A stretch of 64,000 bases of DNA from Adlercreutzia muris. Lineage in GTDB: Bacteria > Actinomycetota > Coriobacteriia > Coriobacteriales > Eggerthellaceae. The stretch's first letter is position 1. Each line of letters starts with the position of its first letter. The stretch is from positions 17,599 through 81,598 of the forward strand of contig NZ_WAJS01000013.1 of the NCBI RefSeq assembly GCF_008831045.1, read 5' to 3'. Both the position numbers and the translations under genes were made by a program. Of the stretch, positions 7,303 through 15,950 are shown one piece after another. Under the pieces are notes generated by a model. The model was not told the origin of the DNA. It did not search any database and saw only the letters and a program-made list of their open reading frames with translations.

Positions 7303-9633
7303 ATGGCAATCAACATCGCCCTTGCCGGGAACCCCAACTGCGGCAAGACGACCATGTTCAACGATCTGACCGGCGCGAACCAGTATGTGGGAAACTGGCC
7401 CGGTGTGACTGTTGAGAAGAAGGAGGGCCCCTGGCGACATGACAAGTCGGTGACCATTACCGATCTGCCGGGCGTGTACTCGCTCTCGCCCTACACCCCC
7501 GAGGAAATCGTCACCCGCGACTACCTCATGAGCGGCAAGCCCGATGTGGTGGTGAACCTGGTGGACGCCACCAACCTCGAGCGCAATCTCTACCTCACCA
7601 CTCAAATCATCGACCTGGGCATTCCGGTGGTCATCGCTCTGAACATGATGGATCTCGTGGAAAAGAACGGCGATGTCATCGATGTGGCCGGCCTCTCTGC
7701 GCGCCTGGGCTGTCCCGTCGTGGAGACGTCTGCCCTCAAGGGTCGCGGCACCGCCGAGGTCATCGAGGCCGCCCGCGCGGCCGCCTCTGCCGGCACCGCC
7801 CCTGCGACCACCCTGCGCTTTTCCGCCGACGTGGAGGAGGGCCTGGCGCACATCGCCGCCGTCGCCGGGGACCGCATCGCCGGCCGCCACGGCCGCTGGT
7901 ACGCCATCAAGCTCTTCGAGGGCGAGCAACTCACCGTGGACAAGCTGAGCTTGCCGGCCGCCGAGCTCGCCCAGATCGCCGCCATCCGCGACGCGGTGGA
8001 AGATGCCGAGGACGACGACGCCGAGTCCATCATCACCAACGAGCGCTACGACGGCATCACCGCCGTCTGCGACGCCTGCGTGAAGAAGTCGCCGAAGACC
8101 ATGACCACCACTCAGAAGATCGACCGCGTAGTCACCAATCGCATTCTCGGCATTCCGATCTTCGTCGTCATCATGTTCCTCGTGTACTACATCTCCGTGT
8201 CCACCGTGGGCACGCTCGTGACCGATTGGGCCAACGACGGCCTGTTCGGCGACGGCTGGCTCTACACCAACACCGAGGCCTACGATGCCGCCGTCGAAGA
8301 GTTCGAGGGCGTCCTGGAAACTGCCGAGGGTGCCGCCGCCTTCGAGGCCGGCGAGCTGGAAGAGCCCGACCCGGCCGACTACGGCCTCTACCACGTGGGC
8401 GTGCCCGTAGTGGTGGGCGGCTGGCTCGAGGCGGTCGGCGCTGCACCGTGGGTGCAATCGCTCGTGCTCGACGGCATCATTGCCGGCGTTGGTGCCGTCA
8501 TTGGCTTCGTTCCGCAGCTGATCGTGCTGTTCATCCTGCTCGGCTTCCTGGAGGGCTGCGGGTATATGGCCCGTGTCGCCTTCATCATGGACCGCATCTT
8601 CCGTCGTTTTGGTCTGTCCGGCAAGTCCTTCATTCCCATGCTCATCGCCTCGGGCTGCGGCGTGCCCGCGGTCATGGCCACCAAGACCATCGAGAACGAG
8701 AAGGACCGCCGCATGACCATCATGACCACCACCATGATCCCCTGCGGCGCGAAGCTGCCCATCATTGCGCTCGTGTTCGGCGCGCTCGCCGGCGGCGACT
8801 ACGAGGCCACCTGGTGGGTCGCCCCGGTGTTCTACTTCCTGGGCCTGGCCGCCATCATCCTGTCCTGCATCATCTTGAAGAAGTTCCGCGCCTTTACCGG
8901 CGAGGTGGCCCCCTTCATCATGGAGCTGCCCCAGTACCATCTGCCCACGGTGAAGAACGTGCTTCTGTCCATGTGGGAGCGCGTGCGCAGCTACGTGGTG
9001 AAGGCCGGTACCATCATCTTCCTGTCCTCTATGGTCATCTGGTTCCTGCTGAACTTCGGCTTCTACGAGGGCTCCTTCGGCCTGCTCGACTCCGAGATGG
9101 ACGGCTATATCCAGTACAGCCTCATGGCCGGCCTCGGCAACTTGCTCGCCTGGGTCTTCGTTCCGCTCGGCTTCGGCAACTGGGAGTCTGCCGTCACCTC
9201 CATCACGGGGCTGGTGGCCAAGGAGAACGTCGTGGCCACGGTGGGCGTCATCACGAGCCTCGGCGAGGCCGGCGAGACCGACCCGTCCCTGTGGGCGTCG
9301 TTTGCCGCCATGCTCGGCGGCGGCAGCGCCGCCATCATGGCCTTCTGCGCCTTCAACCTGTTGTGCGCCCCCTGCTTCGCCGCCATCGGCACTATCCGTC
9401 GCCAGATGATGTCCGCGAAGTGGACCTGGGCCGCCATCGGCTACATGACCGTCTTCGCCTGGTGCGTGGGACTTATGCTCTATCAGTTTGTCGGCTTGGC
9501 CACCGGCGAAGTCGCCTTCAACCCCTTCACGGCTTTGGCCGTCGTGGTGGCCGCCGGCATGCTCTTCCTGCTGCTGCGCCCGGCTGCCAAGCCGGGCGCG
9601 GCCACGCTGAAGACAGTGGCCGACAACGCCTAA
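7303..9633 (+). CDS. feoB: FeoB ferrous iron transporter
   Basis: A 776-residue inner-membrane Fe(II) transporter. The N-terminal GTPase domain shows G1 GNPNCGKT (residues 9-16), G3 DLPG (54-57) and G4 NMMD (114-117), then a regulatory helical domain and a membrane domain with two Gate regions; the first has GYMARVAFIMD and SGCGVPAVMATKTIEN, the second VAKENVVATVGV and FNLLCAPCFAAI. Both Gate cysteine motifs expected for Fe(II) passage are present. Length is normal for the family. A loop of about 60 residues rich in Glu/Ala lies between the first membrane helices (near residues 315-370). RBS AGGAGAAGGAAAG precedes ATG. The next gene is a FeoB-associated Cys-rich peptide. Confidence 0.97.
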   Translation: MAINIALAGNPNCGKTTMFNDLTGANQYVGNWPGVTVEKKEGPWRHDKSVTITDLPGVYSLSPYTPEEIVTRDYLMSGKPDVVVNLVDATNLERNLYLTTQIIDLGIPVVIALNMMDLVEKNGDVIDVAGLSARLGCPVVETSALKGRGTAEVIEAARAAASAGTAPATTLRFSADVEEGLAHIAAVAGDRIAGRHGRWYAIKLFEGEQLTVDKLSLPAAELAQIAAIRDAVEDAEDDDAESIITNERYDGITAVCDACVKKSPKTMTTTQKIDRVVTNRILGIPIFVVIMFLVYYISVSTVGTLVTDWANDGLFGDGWLYTNTEAYDAAVEEFEGVLETAEGAAAFEAGELEEPDPADYGLYHVGVPVVVGGWLEAVGAAPWVQSLVLDGIIAGVGAVIGFVPQLIVLFILLGFLEGCGYMARVAFIMDRIFRRFGLSGKSFIPMLIASGCGVPAVMATKTIENEKDRRMTIMTTTMIPCGAKLPIIALVFGALAGGDYEATWWVAPVFYFLGLAAIILSCIILKKFRAFTGEVAPFIMELPQYHLPTVKNVLLSMWERVRSYVVKAGTIIFLSSMVIWFLLNFGFYEGSFGLLDSEMDGYIQYSLMAGLGNLLAWVFVPLGFGNWESAVTSITGLVAKENVVATVGVITSLGEAGETDPSLWASFAAMLGGGSAAIMAFCAFNLLCAPCFAAIGTIRRQMMSAKWTWAAIGYMTVFAWCVGLMLYQFVGLATGEVAFNPFTALAVVVAAGMLFLLLRPAAKPGAATLKTVADNA

Positions 9634-9725
9634 ACGTTCGTTTCCCGCCATGCACCTCGCGCCGCTTTGTGCCGCGGAAGTCGGCGCGGCGCCTGTCGGA
9701 ACGGCATGATCGCAAAGGATTCGCC

Positions 9726-9929
9726 ATGCAGGAACTCATTCTCAATGGACCCACCATCGTCATCCTGATTGCCATCGCGGCTCTTGCGGTGCTCTCTGTC
9801 CGCCGTATGACCCGTCGCGGCCTGTGCGATTGCGGCGACCGGTGCGAGGGGGGCTGCCACGGCTGCTCCGGGTGCGCGGCGGCGGAATCGATGACAGCCG
9901 CGATGGAGGAGGCGGCGCGGAAAGAGTAG
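9726..9929 (+). CDS. FeoB-associated Cys-rich membrane protein
   Basis: A 67-residue protein with an N-terminal transmembrane helix (about residues 7-26, TIVILIAIAALAVLSVRR) followed by a cytoplasmic Cys cluster, CDCGDRCEGGCHGCSGC. This is the pattern of the small FeoB-associated Cys-rich proteins found after feoB in many Gram-positive anaerobes, where they may stand in for FeoC. ATG 9726 was chosen because it starts this compact protein 92 bases after feoB; the much longer open frame upstream is only the shadow of feoB. Confidence 0.85.
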   Translation: MQELILNGPTIVILIAIAALAVLSVRRMTRRGLCDCGDRCEGGCHGCSGCAAAESMTAAMEEAARKE

Positions 9930-10059
9930 GCGCTGCGGGGTCGCGCGGCCCGGGGTCGCGGTCGGCGTCACGGCCGCTGCATGGCGCGCAGGTGCAGAAG
10001 CACGGCTTGTCTTGCAGGTCAAGCAACCGCTGGCAAACCGTTGGCGAAAACAATGTGAA

Positions 10060-10096
10060 CGAGGCTCGGAACTCTGTGTCCGAGCCTCGTTTTTTT
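10060..10096 (+). terminator. Strong intrinsic terminator after feo genes
   Basis: Perfect 11-bp stem CGAGGCTCGGA/TCCGAGCCTCG with an 8-base loop followed by seven T. It separates the feo genes from the regulator gene, so the regulator is expressed from its own promoter or by read-through. Confidence 0.93.
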
Positions 10097-10144
10097 GCCG
10101 GGGCCGTGATACCATGGCATGACGTATCTGATAAGGAGAGCGCT

Positions 10145-10525
10145 GTGGTAAAGACATCCATGTCCCACGAGGACTACCTCGAGGCCATCGTCATGCTGGG
10201 AGGCACGACGGATGTCCCCGTGCGCTCGGTGGACGTGGCCAACAAGCTGGGTGTATCCAAAGCCTCGGTGAACAAGGCCATCTCCGCCCTGAAGGAGCAG
10301 CAGCTCGTCATCCAGCCCCACTACGGCGATATCACCCTGACCGAGGAGGGCTACGCCTACGGCAGCTCGGTCCTCGGCCGCCACCGCATGCTCTTCGACT
10401 TCCTCACCCAGGCCGTGGGCATTCCGCCGGATGTGGCCGAGGACGAGGCCTGTCAGATGGAGCATGCCATCAGCGACGAGTCCTTCAAGAAATGGGAGGC
10501 CTTCGTCAAAGGCCTCGATTTGTAG
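10145..10525 (+). CDS. Short DtxR/MntR-family metal-dependent regulator
   Basis: A 126-residue regulator with an N-terminal winged helix (VPVRSVDVANKLGVSKASVNKAI) and the helical metal-binding/dimerisation domain, ending before the SH3-like domain of DtxR. Candidate metal ligands are Asp10, Glu13, His80, Cys103, Glu106 and His107. The Asp/Glu pair near the start resembles the manganese regulator MntR, whereas Cys-x-x-Glu-His resembles the iron regulator DtxR, so metal preference is mixed. GTG 10145 is used because AAGGAG lies six bases upstream. The gene sits after feo and the operators before feoA/feoB are its most likely targets; that link is inferred. Confidence 0.85.
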   Translation: MVKTSMSHEDYLEAIVMLGGTTDVPVRSVDVANKLGVSKASVNKAISALKEQQLVIQPHYGDITLTEEGYAYGSSVLGRHRMLFDFLTQAVGIPPDVAEDEACQMEHAISDESFKKWEAFVKGLDL

Positions 10526-10615
10526 ACGGGCCCCATCGCCCGACCGGCCCACCCGCTTTCGACTGACTACCCGCCCCAGAAACGAACCCCGGCAGCGAAA
10601 GGAAGTTCCATCCCT

Positions 10616-11674
10616 GTGCCACGCCAGGCCAACATCGTCTCCTTCGACGCAGCGCGTCGCGCCGCGGGCACCTGCGTGCCCGGGCGTGCGTCCGCGCGTC
10701 CTGCCGGCCGCACGGCGGCAGCCGTGCTCGACGGGGCCGGGGAAGTGCGCGTGCGCTCGGCTGGCCGCCGCCCCGCGGGCTCGCCGGCAGGGGCAGAGCG
10801 CCCCGTCGGCCGCGCCGCCGACACGGCCACGGCCTTCCCGGGCGCCCGCGCGACGTCTTCCGCAGCCCCGCCGCGCACCGCTGGGGCCGGCAGGCCCCAC
10901 AACCCCACACCGAGCTGGTACGACGACGGCGCCTCGGCGCGCCCCCGTCCCGATGACGGCTTTCTTTCCGGGGCCGCTGGCCGGGCCGAGAACGAGGCCG
11001 GCGAGGAATACGAGGCACGGCTGCTGGCCGCCCTCGAGGAGCGCGAGCGCGGCCCCTTGGGTCGTTTGGCCGCCAAGCGCCGGGAGCGTGCCAAGGAGCG
11101 GGCCGGCAAGGCGTACTTCCGCCAGTACGAGGCCGGGAAGGCCTCCGATGCCGCCCAGGGCGGTCCCCGTGCAGCGGTGTACAAGGGGGAGATGGGCTCG
11201 TCCCACAAGCGTTCTTCCCGCATGCAGCAGCAGGCGACCTCGGGCTCGGCTCGGCGCGGCCGCGCTGCCATGGCCGCGGCCGAGAAGCCGTCGCTGTTCG
11301 CGCGGCCGCCCCTCATGGGGTTGGCGGCCACGGTCCTCTGCATCGCCTTCGCGGCGGCCTTTCTCTACGGTCCGGCCCAGCAGCTTTACGTGGACATGCG
11401 CGAGAGGGATCGCCTGGCAGCCGAGTACGAGGCCGTGGTGGAGCGCAACGAGGCCCTCGGTGCCCAGGTGGACGCCCTCCAGACCGATGCGGGCATCGAG
11501 GATGCCGCCCGCACGCAGCTCGGCTGGGTGCGGGAGGGCGAGCACGCGGTGTCGGTGGCCGGGCTCGCCGAGCGCGAGAAGCCGGAATTCCGCGGCAACA
11601 TCCTCTCCGAGGACATCGAGCTGCCGGATACCTGGTACTCGGGAGTGCTCGACCCGCTGTTCGGGGTGTCCTGA
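10616..11674 (+). CDS. FtsB/DivIC-like septum formation initiator with long disordered N-terminus
   Basis: A 352-residue protein. Residues 1-230 are low complexity, rich in Ala, Arg, Gly and Pro, with a charged stretch (EERERGPLGRLAAKRRERAKERAG) and are probably disordered and cytoplasmic. A single transmembrane helix at about 233-253 is followed by a coiled coil (about 256-290) and the motif GIEDAARTQLGWVREGE, the typical end of the FtsB/DivIC family, which bridges FtsL and FtsQ/DivIB at the division site. The start is GTG 10616 with a GGAAG ten bases upstream. Usual family members are 90-150 residues, so the N-terminal extension is unusual, though actinobacterial members are often extended. 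The next gene is Ppx/GppA, 68 bases downstream. Confidence 0.85.
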   Translation: MPRQANIVSFDAARRAAGTCVPGRASARPAGRTAAAVLDGAGEVRVRSAGRRPAGSPAGAERPVGRAADTATAFPGARATSSAAPPRTAGAGRPHNPTPSWYDDGASARPRPDDGFLSGAAGRAENEAGEEYEARLLAALEERERGPLGRLAAKRRERAKERAGKAYFRQYEAGKASDAAQGGPRAAVYKGEMGSSHKRSSRMQQQATSGSARRGRAAMAAAEKPSLFARPPLMGLAATVLCIAFAAAFLYGPAQQLYVDMRERDRLAAEYEAVVERNEALGAQVDALQTDAGIEDAARTQLGWVREGEHAVSVAGLAEREKPEFRGNILSEDIELPDTWYSGVLDPLFGVS

Positions 11675-11742
11675 GGCTTTCGTGCGGCGGGAGCGGTTGC
11701 GCTCTGTCGGCGGTTTTGGCGATCTCTTGAAAGGAAGCTAGC

Positions 11743-12693
11743 ATGGCCTATCGCAACGGGCGGTTCGCCGCCTTGGACATTGGCACGGTGACCTGCCGTC
11801 TGCTCGTGGCCGACGTGGATGCGGGCCGCATTCGCGAGGTGGCCAAGGAGTACGCCATCACCGATTTGGGCGTGGGAGTGGATGCGACGGGACGTCTGTC
11901 GCAGGAGGCCATCGAGCGCGTGCTCTCAACGGTTGACCGCTATCGGGAGGTGCTCGCGCGCAACGACGGGCCCGCGCATCCCGTAGAGAGGCTCATCGCT
12001 ATGGCCACCTCAGCATCGCGCGATGCTGAGAACGGCGCCGATTTCGTGCGCCAGCTCGCCGAGCACGGCGTGTCGCTGGCCGTTATTCCCGGCGAGCGCG
12101 AGGCACAGCTCACCTTCGTCGGCGCATCGAGCGATTTTCCCGGTGAGAACCTGCTCGTGGTGGACATCGGCGGCGGCTCCACGGAGATCGTGGCCGGCCG
12201 TTTCGGAGAGGGGCCCGTGGCGGTGCGCTCCTTCGATATCGGCTGCCGCCGCGTGACGGAGCGCTTCTTCCGCGACGATCCGCCGACGGCCGCGCAAATC
12301 GGGCAGGCGCGGTCCTGGATGCGGGAGGCCATGGCGTCGTACTTCGCCGATCTGGCCGATCGGGGCTTTGCCGTCGATCGCGTGGTGGCCGTGGCCGGAA
12401 CCGCCACGAGCGTGGTGGCCATCCGCGAGGCTATGGAGGTCTACGACTCGTCCCGAGTGCACCGGGCGCGGGTGACGGCGGCCGAGCTTCAGGCCATCGA
12501 GCGACGCCTGGCCGCCGAGACGCTGGCGGAGCGCGAGCGCACCGTGGGGCTCGACCCCAAGCGCGCTGGCGTCATCGTGGCGGGGCTCGTCATTCTGGAG
12601 GAAGTGCTCGCCCTTGCCGGGGCCGAGGCCTACACGGCCAGCGAGTCGGATATCCTGCACGGGATGATTCTGGAGGCGGCGCGCGAAGAATAG
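11743..12693 (+). CDS. Ppx/GppA-type exopolyphosphatase/guanosine pentaphosphatase
   Basis: A 316-residue protein of the ASKHA phosphotransferase fold. The N-terminal phosphate loop FAALDIGTVTCRLLVADV and the second loop VVDIGGGSTEIVAG are the conserved nucleotide/polyphosphate-binding motifs of the Ppx/GppA family, and VAVAGTATSVVAI is the adenosine motif. It lacks the C-terminal HD-like domain of E. coli Ppx, as do short actinobacterial forms. It would hydrolyse polyphosphate or pppGpp in the cytoplasm. RBS AAAGGAAG precedes ATG. Which substrate it prefers cannot be read from the sequence. Confidence 0.9.
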   Translation: MAYRNGRFAALDIGTVTCRLLVADVDAGRIREVAKEYAITDLGVGVDATGRLSQEAIERVLSTVDRYREVLARNDGPAHPVERLIAMATSASRDAENGADFVRQLAEHGVSLAVIPGEREAQLTFVGASSDFPGENLLVVDIGGGSTEIVAGRFGEGPVAVRSFDIGCRRVTERFFRDDPPTAAQIGQARSWMREAMASYFADLADRGFAVDRVVAVAGTATSVVAIREAMEVYDSSRVHRARVTAAELQAIERRLAAETLAERERTVGLDPKRAGVIVAGLVILEEVLALAGAEAYTASESDILHGMILEAAREE

Positions 12694-12762
12694 GGCGCCT
12701 GCGGGCCAAAACCCGAGGCGGGCCTCCGCTGCGCCAGTTCGCCCGGGAGGTGGCGCGGTATA

Positions 12763-12845
12763 TGGTAGGGGCGGTGGGACTCGAACCCACAATCCGAAGA
12801 GGCGGATTTTAAGTCCGCTGCGTATGCCAATTCCGCCACGCCCCC
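12763..12845 (-). tRNA. tRNA-Leu (UAA), CCA encoded
   Basis: On the minus strand the sequence starts GGGGGCG and ends CGCCCCTACCA, giving a 7-bp acceptor stem (one G-U pair) with an encoded CCA. The T-arm GGTTCGAGTCCC is standard, the anticodon loop reads CTTAAAA (anticodon UAA), and a variable arm with stem CCTCTTCGG is present, as in class II tRNAs. It is read opposite to ppx. Confidence 0.96.
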
Positions 12846-12946
12846 ACGGCACGACTCTCGGTGTCCGCCCATGATACCACGACCCGCCCGGGACGCTGCC
12901 GGAAGAGCGGCGAGACGCGAGCGGGACTCGGATGCGACCCGGCGAA

Positions 12947-12972
12947 TTAATCTCCGGTTAATCGAAAGCTTA
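12947..12972 (+). promoter_or_regulatory. TTAA direct repeats with 11-bp spacing before sensor kinase gene
   Basis: TTAA at 12947-12950 and 12958-12961, exactly 11 bp apart, followed after another 11 bp by CTTA (12969-12972). The second unit reads TTAATCGAAAG. The same TTAA/CTTA array occurs at 15951-15987. Tandem repeats with 11-bp periodicity are how OmpR/PhoB-type response regulators bind DNA, so this is probably an autoregulatory site for the two-component system at 13063-15593. Confidence 0.65.
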
Positions 12973-13062
12973 GGCAAAAATTAGCGCCCATCGCGTCTGA
13001 AGGGGGTTACTATGGGGCATGCAGGGGCGATGCCCGCAGCGGTGCGTCGAGGGGAGGCGGAT

Positions 13063-14772
13063 GTGAAGGCGCGAAACGTCAGCTTACGCGTGATATGTGT
13101 GCTGGTGCTGACGGCGGTGTTCGTTGCGGCAACGGCGGCCTTCACCTTCTTCGACATCCGCACCCAGACGGAGCACATGGAAGACTCGCTGGCCGAGGAG
13201 GCCCGCACCTTCGCCCGCGAGATGGATGCCGTCTGGCAGTTCATGGACAATTCCCAGTACACCATCAACAACACCAGCGACGGCGTATTCGAGTTCAAGG
13301 GCCTGCACTGCGCCATCGTGGGGAAGAGCGTGGGGGCCATCTTCTCGGCGGGCAACGACTACTCCATCAGGTACACGAACTTCGAGCCGCGTCGCGCCCA
13401 GGACAAGCCTGACTCCTTCGAGGCCGAGGCCCTCACATTGTTCGGCGAGGGCTCTGCTATCGAGCACTACCGCATCGTCGAGGACGATGACGACGCCGAC
13501 CGCGCCCAGACCTCCGCCGACAGCGGGGCTGCCCAGTTCCGCTACGTGCAGGCTCTGCGCGTGAACGAGAGCTGCCTGGAATGCCACGGGGAGCCGGCCG
13601 GCGAGATCGACATCACGGGCTTTCCCAAGGAGGGCTGGACGCTCGACTCCGTCGGCGGCGCCATCAGCGTGGTCATCCCGCTCGAGCAGCAGTACCAGGC
13701 CCTGCGCGACAATGTGATACGTGACGTGGCGTTCTTCCTGCTTTTGGCCACGTTCATCGGCATCGTGGTTTTCGGGCTCATGACCGCGTTCGTGCTGCGC
13801 CCCCTCGAGGCCATGAAGAGGGCTTTCGGCGCCGTGGGAGAAGGCCGGCTGGAGCACTCCATGGACGATGCGGGCACCGCCCGCGAGATCGCGAGCCTCA
13901 TCGAGCGCTTCAACGCCATGGCCAAGGAGCTGCGCGTGACGTACGCGGGCCTGGAGGACCAGGTTGCGGAGCGCACGCGCGATCTGCGGCGCGCCAACGA
14001 GGAGCTCGCGGCGCAGCGCGACAGCCTGGAGGCCCTCAGCGAGAAGCTGGCGAAGGAGTCGCAGGTCAAAAGCGACTTGCTCTCCATGGTGAATCACGAG
14101 CTGCGCACCCCGCTCACGTCTATCATCACGCTATCGCAGATCGCCCTGGAATCGAACGGGGGCGACGTGGAGGAGCGGAGCAGCTGGGAGGAGGTGCGCA
14201 AATCCAGCTCGGTGCTGCTCGGCATGATCAACAACATGCTCGACATCGCGCGGTCCGATGCCGGAGCGATGGCGGTGAGCAGGGAGCTCATGGATTTGGG
14301 CGACATCGTGGCGTCGGCCCAGGGGACTATCGGGCCTTTGGCGGTCGGCGCGCGCGTGGGCCTGAAGACGGCGGTGGCCCCCGACGTGCCGCTCGTGAAC
14401 GGCGATTACGAGAAGATGCTGCGCATCCTGGAGAACTTGGGCACCAACGCCGTGAAGTTCACCTCGCCGGGCGGCACGGTTTCCATCGAGGTGACGCGCG
14501 AGGCCGCAAGCGGAGACGTGCTAGTGCGCGTGCTCGACGACGGCATCGGCATCGCCGAGGAGGACCGGGAGCGCATCTTCGACCGCTTTTTCCAGGTGGA
14601 CAGCTCTGCAACGCGCGTCTACAACGGCAGCGGACTGGGGCTTGCCCTGGTGCGGGAGTACGCGGTGGCCCAGGGCTATGCGGTGTCGGTGGAAAGCGAG
14701 CTGGGGCGCGGAAGCGCGTTCACCGTGCGCATTCCGGCCAGCGAGGCGGTGGAGCTGGGGGACGAGGAGTAG
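13063..14772 (+). CDS. Haem-type sensor histidine kinase (DUF3365-like sensor, HAMP, HisKA, HATPase)
   Basis: A 569-residue membrane kinase. TM1 is at residues 9-30, a periplasmic sensor domain at 31-221, TM2 at 222-245, HAMP at about 246-300, a coiled coil, then the H-box MVNHELRTPLTS (His345) and the N/D/G boxes of the ATPase (LGTNAVKF, DDGIGIAEED, GSGLGLALV). The sensor region has CLECH (171-175) followed by GxxxGEID, the signature of DUF3365/Tll0287-type domains that bind haem. GTG 13063 is preferred over ATG 13012 because GGAGG lies five bases upstream; the longer form adds 17 residues. Response regulator gene follows 107 bases downstream, and the molybdoenzyme operon after that. It likely senses redox state or an electron acceptor. 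Confidence 0.88.
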   Translation: MKARNVSLRVICVLVLTAVFVAATAAFTFFDIRTQTEHMEDSLAEEARTFAREMDAVWQFMDNSQYTINNTSDGVFEFKGLHCAIVGKSVGAIFSAGNDYSIRYTNFEPRRAQDKPDSFEAEALTLFGEGSAIEHYRIVEDDDDADRAQTSADSGAAQFRYVQALRVNESCLECHGEPAGEIDITGFPKEGWTLDSVGGAISVVIPLEQQYQALRDNVIRDVAFFLLLATFIGIVVFGLMTAFVLRPLEAMKRAFGAVGEGRLEHSMDDAGTAREIASLIERFNAMAKELRVTYAGLEDQVAERTRDLRRANEELAAQRDSLEALSEKLAKESQVKSDLLSMVNHELRTPLTSIITLSQIALESNGGDVEERSSWEEVRKSSSVLLGMINNMLDIARSDAGAMAVSRELMDLGDIVASAQGTIGPLAVGARVGLKTAVAPDVPLVNGDYEKMLRILENLGTNAVKFTSPGGTVSIEVTREAASGDVLVRVLDDGIGIAEEDRERIFDRFFQVDSSATRVYNGSGLGLALVREYAVAQGYAVSVESELGRGSAFTVRIPASEAVELGDEE

Positions 14773-14879
14773 CGGGGGCGCCGGAGCCCCGGCGTCCGGA
14801 GGCTCGGCCGGCGCAGCGGCGCCGACGGGGGCGGCGATACGAGGGCAAGGCGAGGACAAGGCGAGGACGAGGAGGCGGC

Positions 14880-15593
14880 ATGTACAAGGTGATGCTCATC
14901 GACGACGAGGAGAGCCTGCATGTATCTATCGAGAAGCTGCTGACGCACGCGGGCTACGAGTACTGCGGCGCGCGCGATGCCGAAAGCGGCATGGAGATGC
15001 TCGTGGCCGAGCGGCCCGATCTGGTGCTGCTCGATGTGATGCTGCCGGGCATGAACGGCTTCGACCTCTGCGCGCGCATCCGCGGCGAGGGGCGCCGCAT
15101 TCCCATTATCTTCCTGTCGGCGAAGACCGATATCGTGGACAAGTCCATCGGCTTTCGCGCCGGCGGGGACGACTACGTGACCAAGCCCTTCGATGCCACC
15201 GAGCTGCTGCTGCGCATCGAGGCCCATATTCGCCGACACCACGACACCATGGAGTTCGCGCGGTGCACCAACCGCGACGGCTCGGTGACCATTGGGGATT
15301 TGGAAGTGCGCTTCGACGAGTACCAGGTGCTCGTGAAGGGCAAGCCCGCGAACCTGACCACCAAGGAGTTCGAGATCGTGGCGTTTCTGGCCACCCACCC
15401 CGGCAAGGTGTTCACCCGCGGCCAGATTCAGGAGTACATCTGGGGCGAGGGCGAGGCCGATGTGCGCAGCAACTCCATCACCGTGTTCGTGCGCAAGATC
15501 CGCGAGAAGATAGAGAAGAACCCGAGCGAGCCCAAGTACCTGCTCACCGTCCAGCGCGTCGGCTACAAGATGGCCGACGGGTTGGACACTTAA
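14880..15593 (+). CDS. OmpR-family response regulator
   Basis: A 237-residue regulator with receiver domain (Asp8-Asp9 acidic pocket, phospho-acceptor Asp52 in LLDVMLPGMNG, TKPFD with the conserved Lys) and a C-terminal OmpR/PhoB winged helix (VKGKPANLTTKEFEIVAFLA, then RSNSITVFVRKIREKI and VGYKM). It is the cognate partner of the upstream haem-type kinase. The GAGGAGGCGGC ribosome site directly precedes ATG. The TTAA repeats with 11-bp spacing before the kinase gene and before the next operon fit the binding mode of this subfamily. Confidence 0.93.
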   Translation: MYKVMLIDDEESLHVSIEKLLTHAGYEYCGARDAESGMEMLVAERPDLVLLDVMLPGMNGFDLCARIRGEGRRIPIIFLSAKTDIVDKSIGFRAGGDDYVTKPFDATELLLRIEAHIRRHHDTMEFARCTNRDGSVTIGDLEVRFDEYQVLVKGKPANLTTKEFEIVAFLATHPGKVFTRGQIQEYIWGEGEADVRSNSITVFVRKIREKIEKNPSEPKYLLTVQRVGYKMADGLDT

Positions 15594-15661
15594 TATCCCA
15601 TACATATGTACTCATATTTTTGCCAAATAACCGATATTAATTCGTCCAAATAGACGGTATT

Positions 15662-15742
15662 ATGATCGTAACGGCGACTCCCTATGCCTACCGCCGCGAA
15701 GACGGCGTCTATGTTGTGCCGTTGGGATGCATTCGACCATAG
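15662..15742 (+). pseudogene. Possible 3' remnant of a lost gene
   Basis: An open stretch of 26 codons from ATG 15662 to a TAG at 15740, extending only seven codons further upstream before a stop. The peptide contains ATPYAYRREDGVYVVPLGC, which looks like the conserved end of a larger protein rather than random sequence. I recall similar tails on coriobacterial ATPase-like proteins but cannot confirm this. It may mark a deletion between the regulator and the molybdoenzyme operon. Confidence 0.3.
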
Positions 15743-15950
15743 GGGTGTCTCGCAATCAGGCCGACCAATGGCTGGGGAAGCGTAAAGACTGGCAAATGCG
15801 CGGGTGCACGTAGAATTCCTCGGTTCTCAATCCTTCGGCCTGCCGTTGTTCAACTCCCGCAATGAGCTATCGCCAAACCCGAAAATGAAATCGCGCCAAA
15901 TCCGAAAACGTCCCTGGTCAAGACCAAAGTTTCAATCGTCCTTTTCGATC

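Noticed and set aside
7225..9651. 808-residue open frame on the minus strand
   Set aside because: It is antisense to feoB across its whole length and has His/Gly-rich composition typical of the reverse complement of high-GC genes. feoB has clear catalytic motifs.
14842..14872. Short AAGGCGAGGAC repeats before the response regulator gene
   Set aside because: Two to three purine-rich copies directly around a ribosome site are easily explained by chance and RBS composition.
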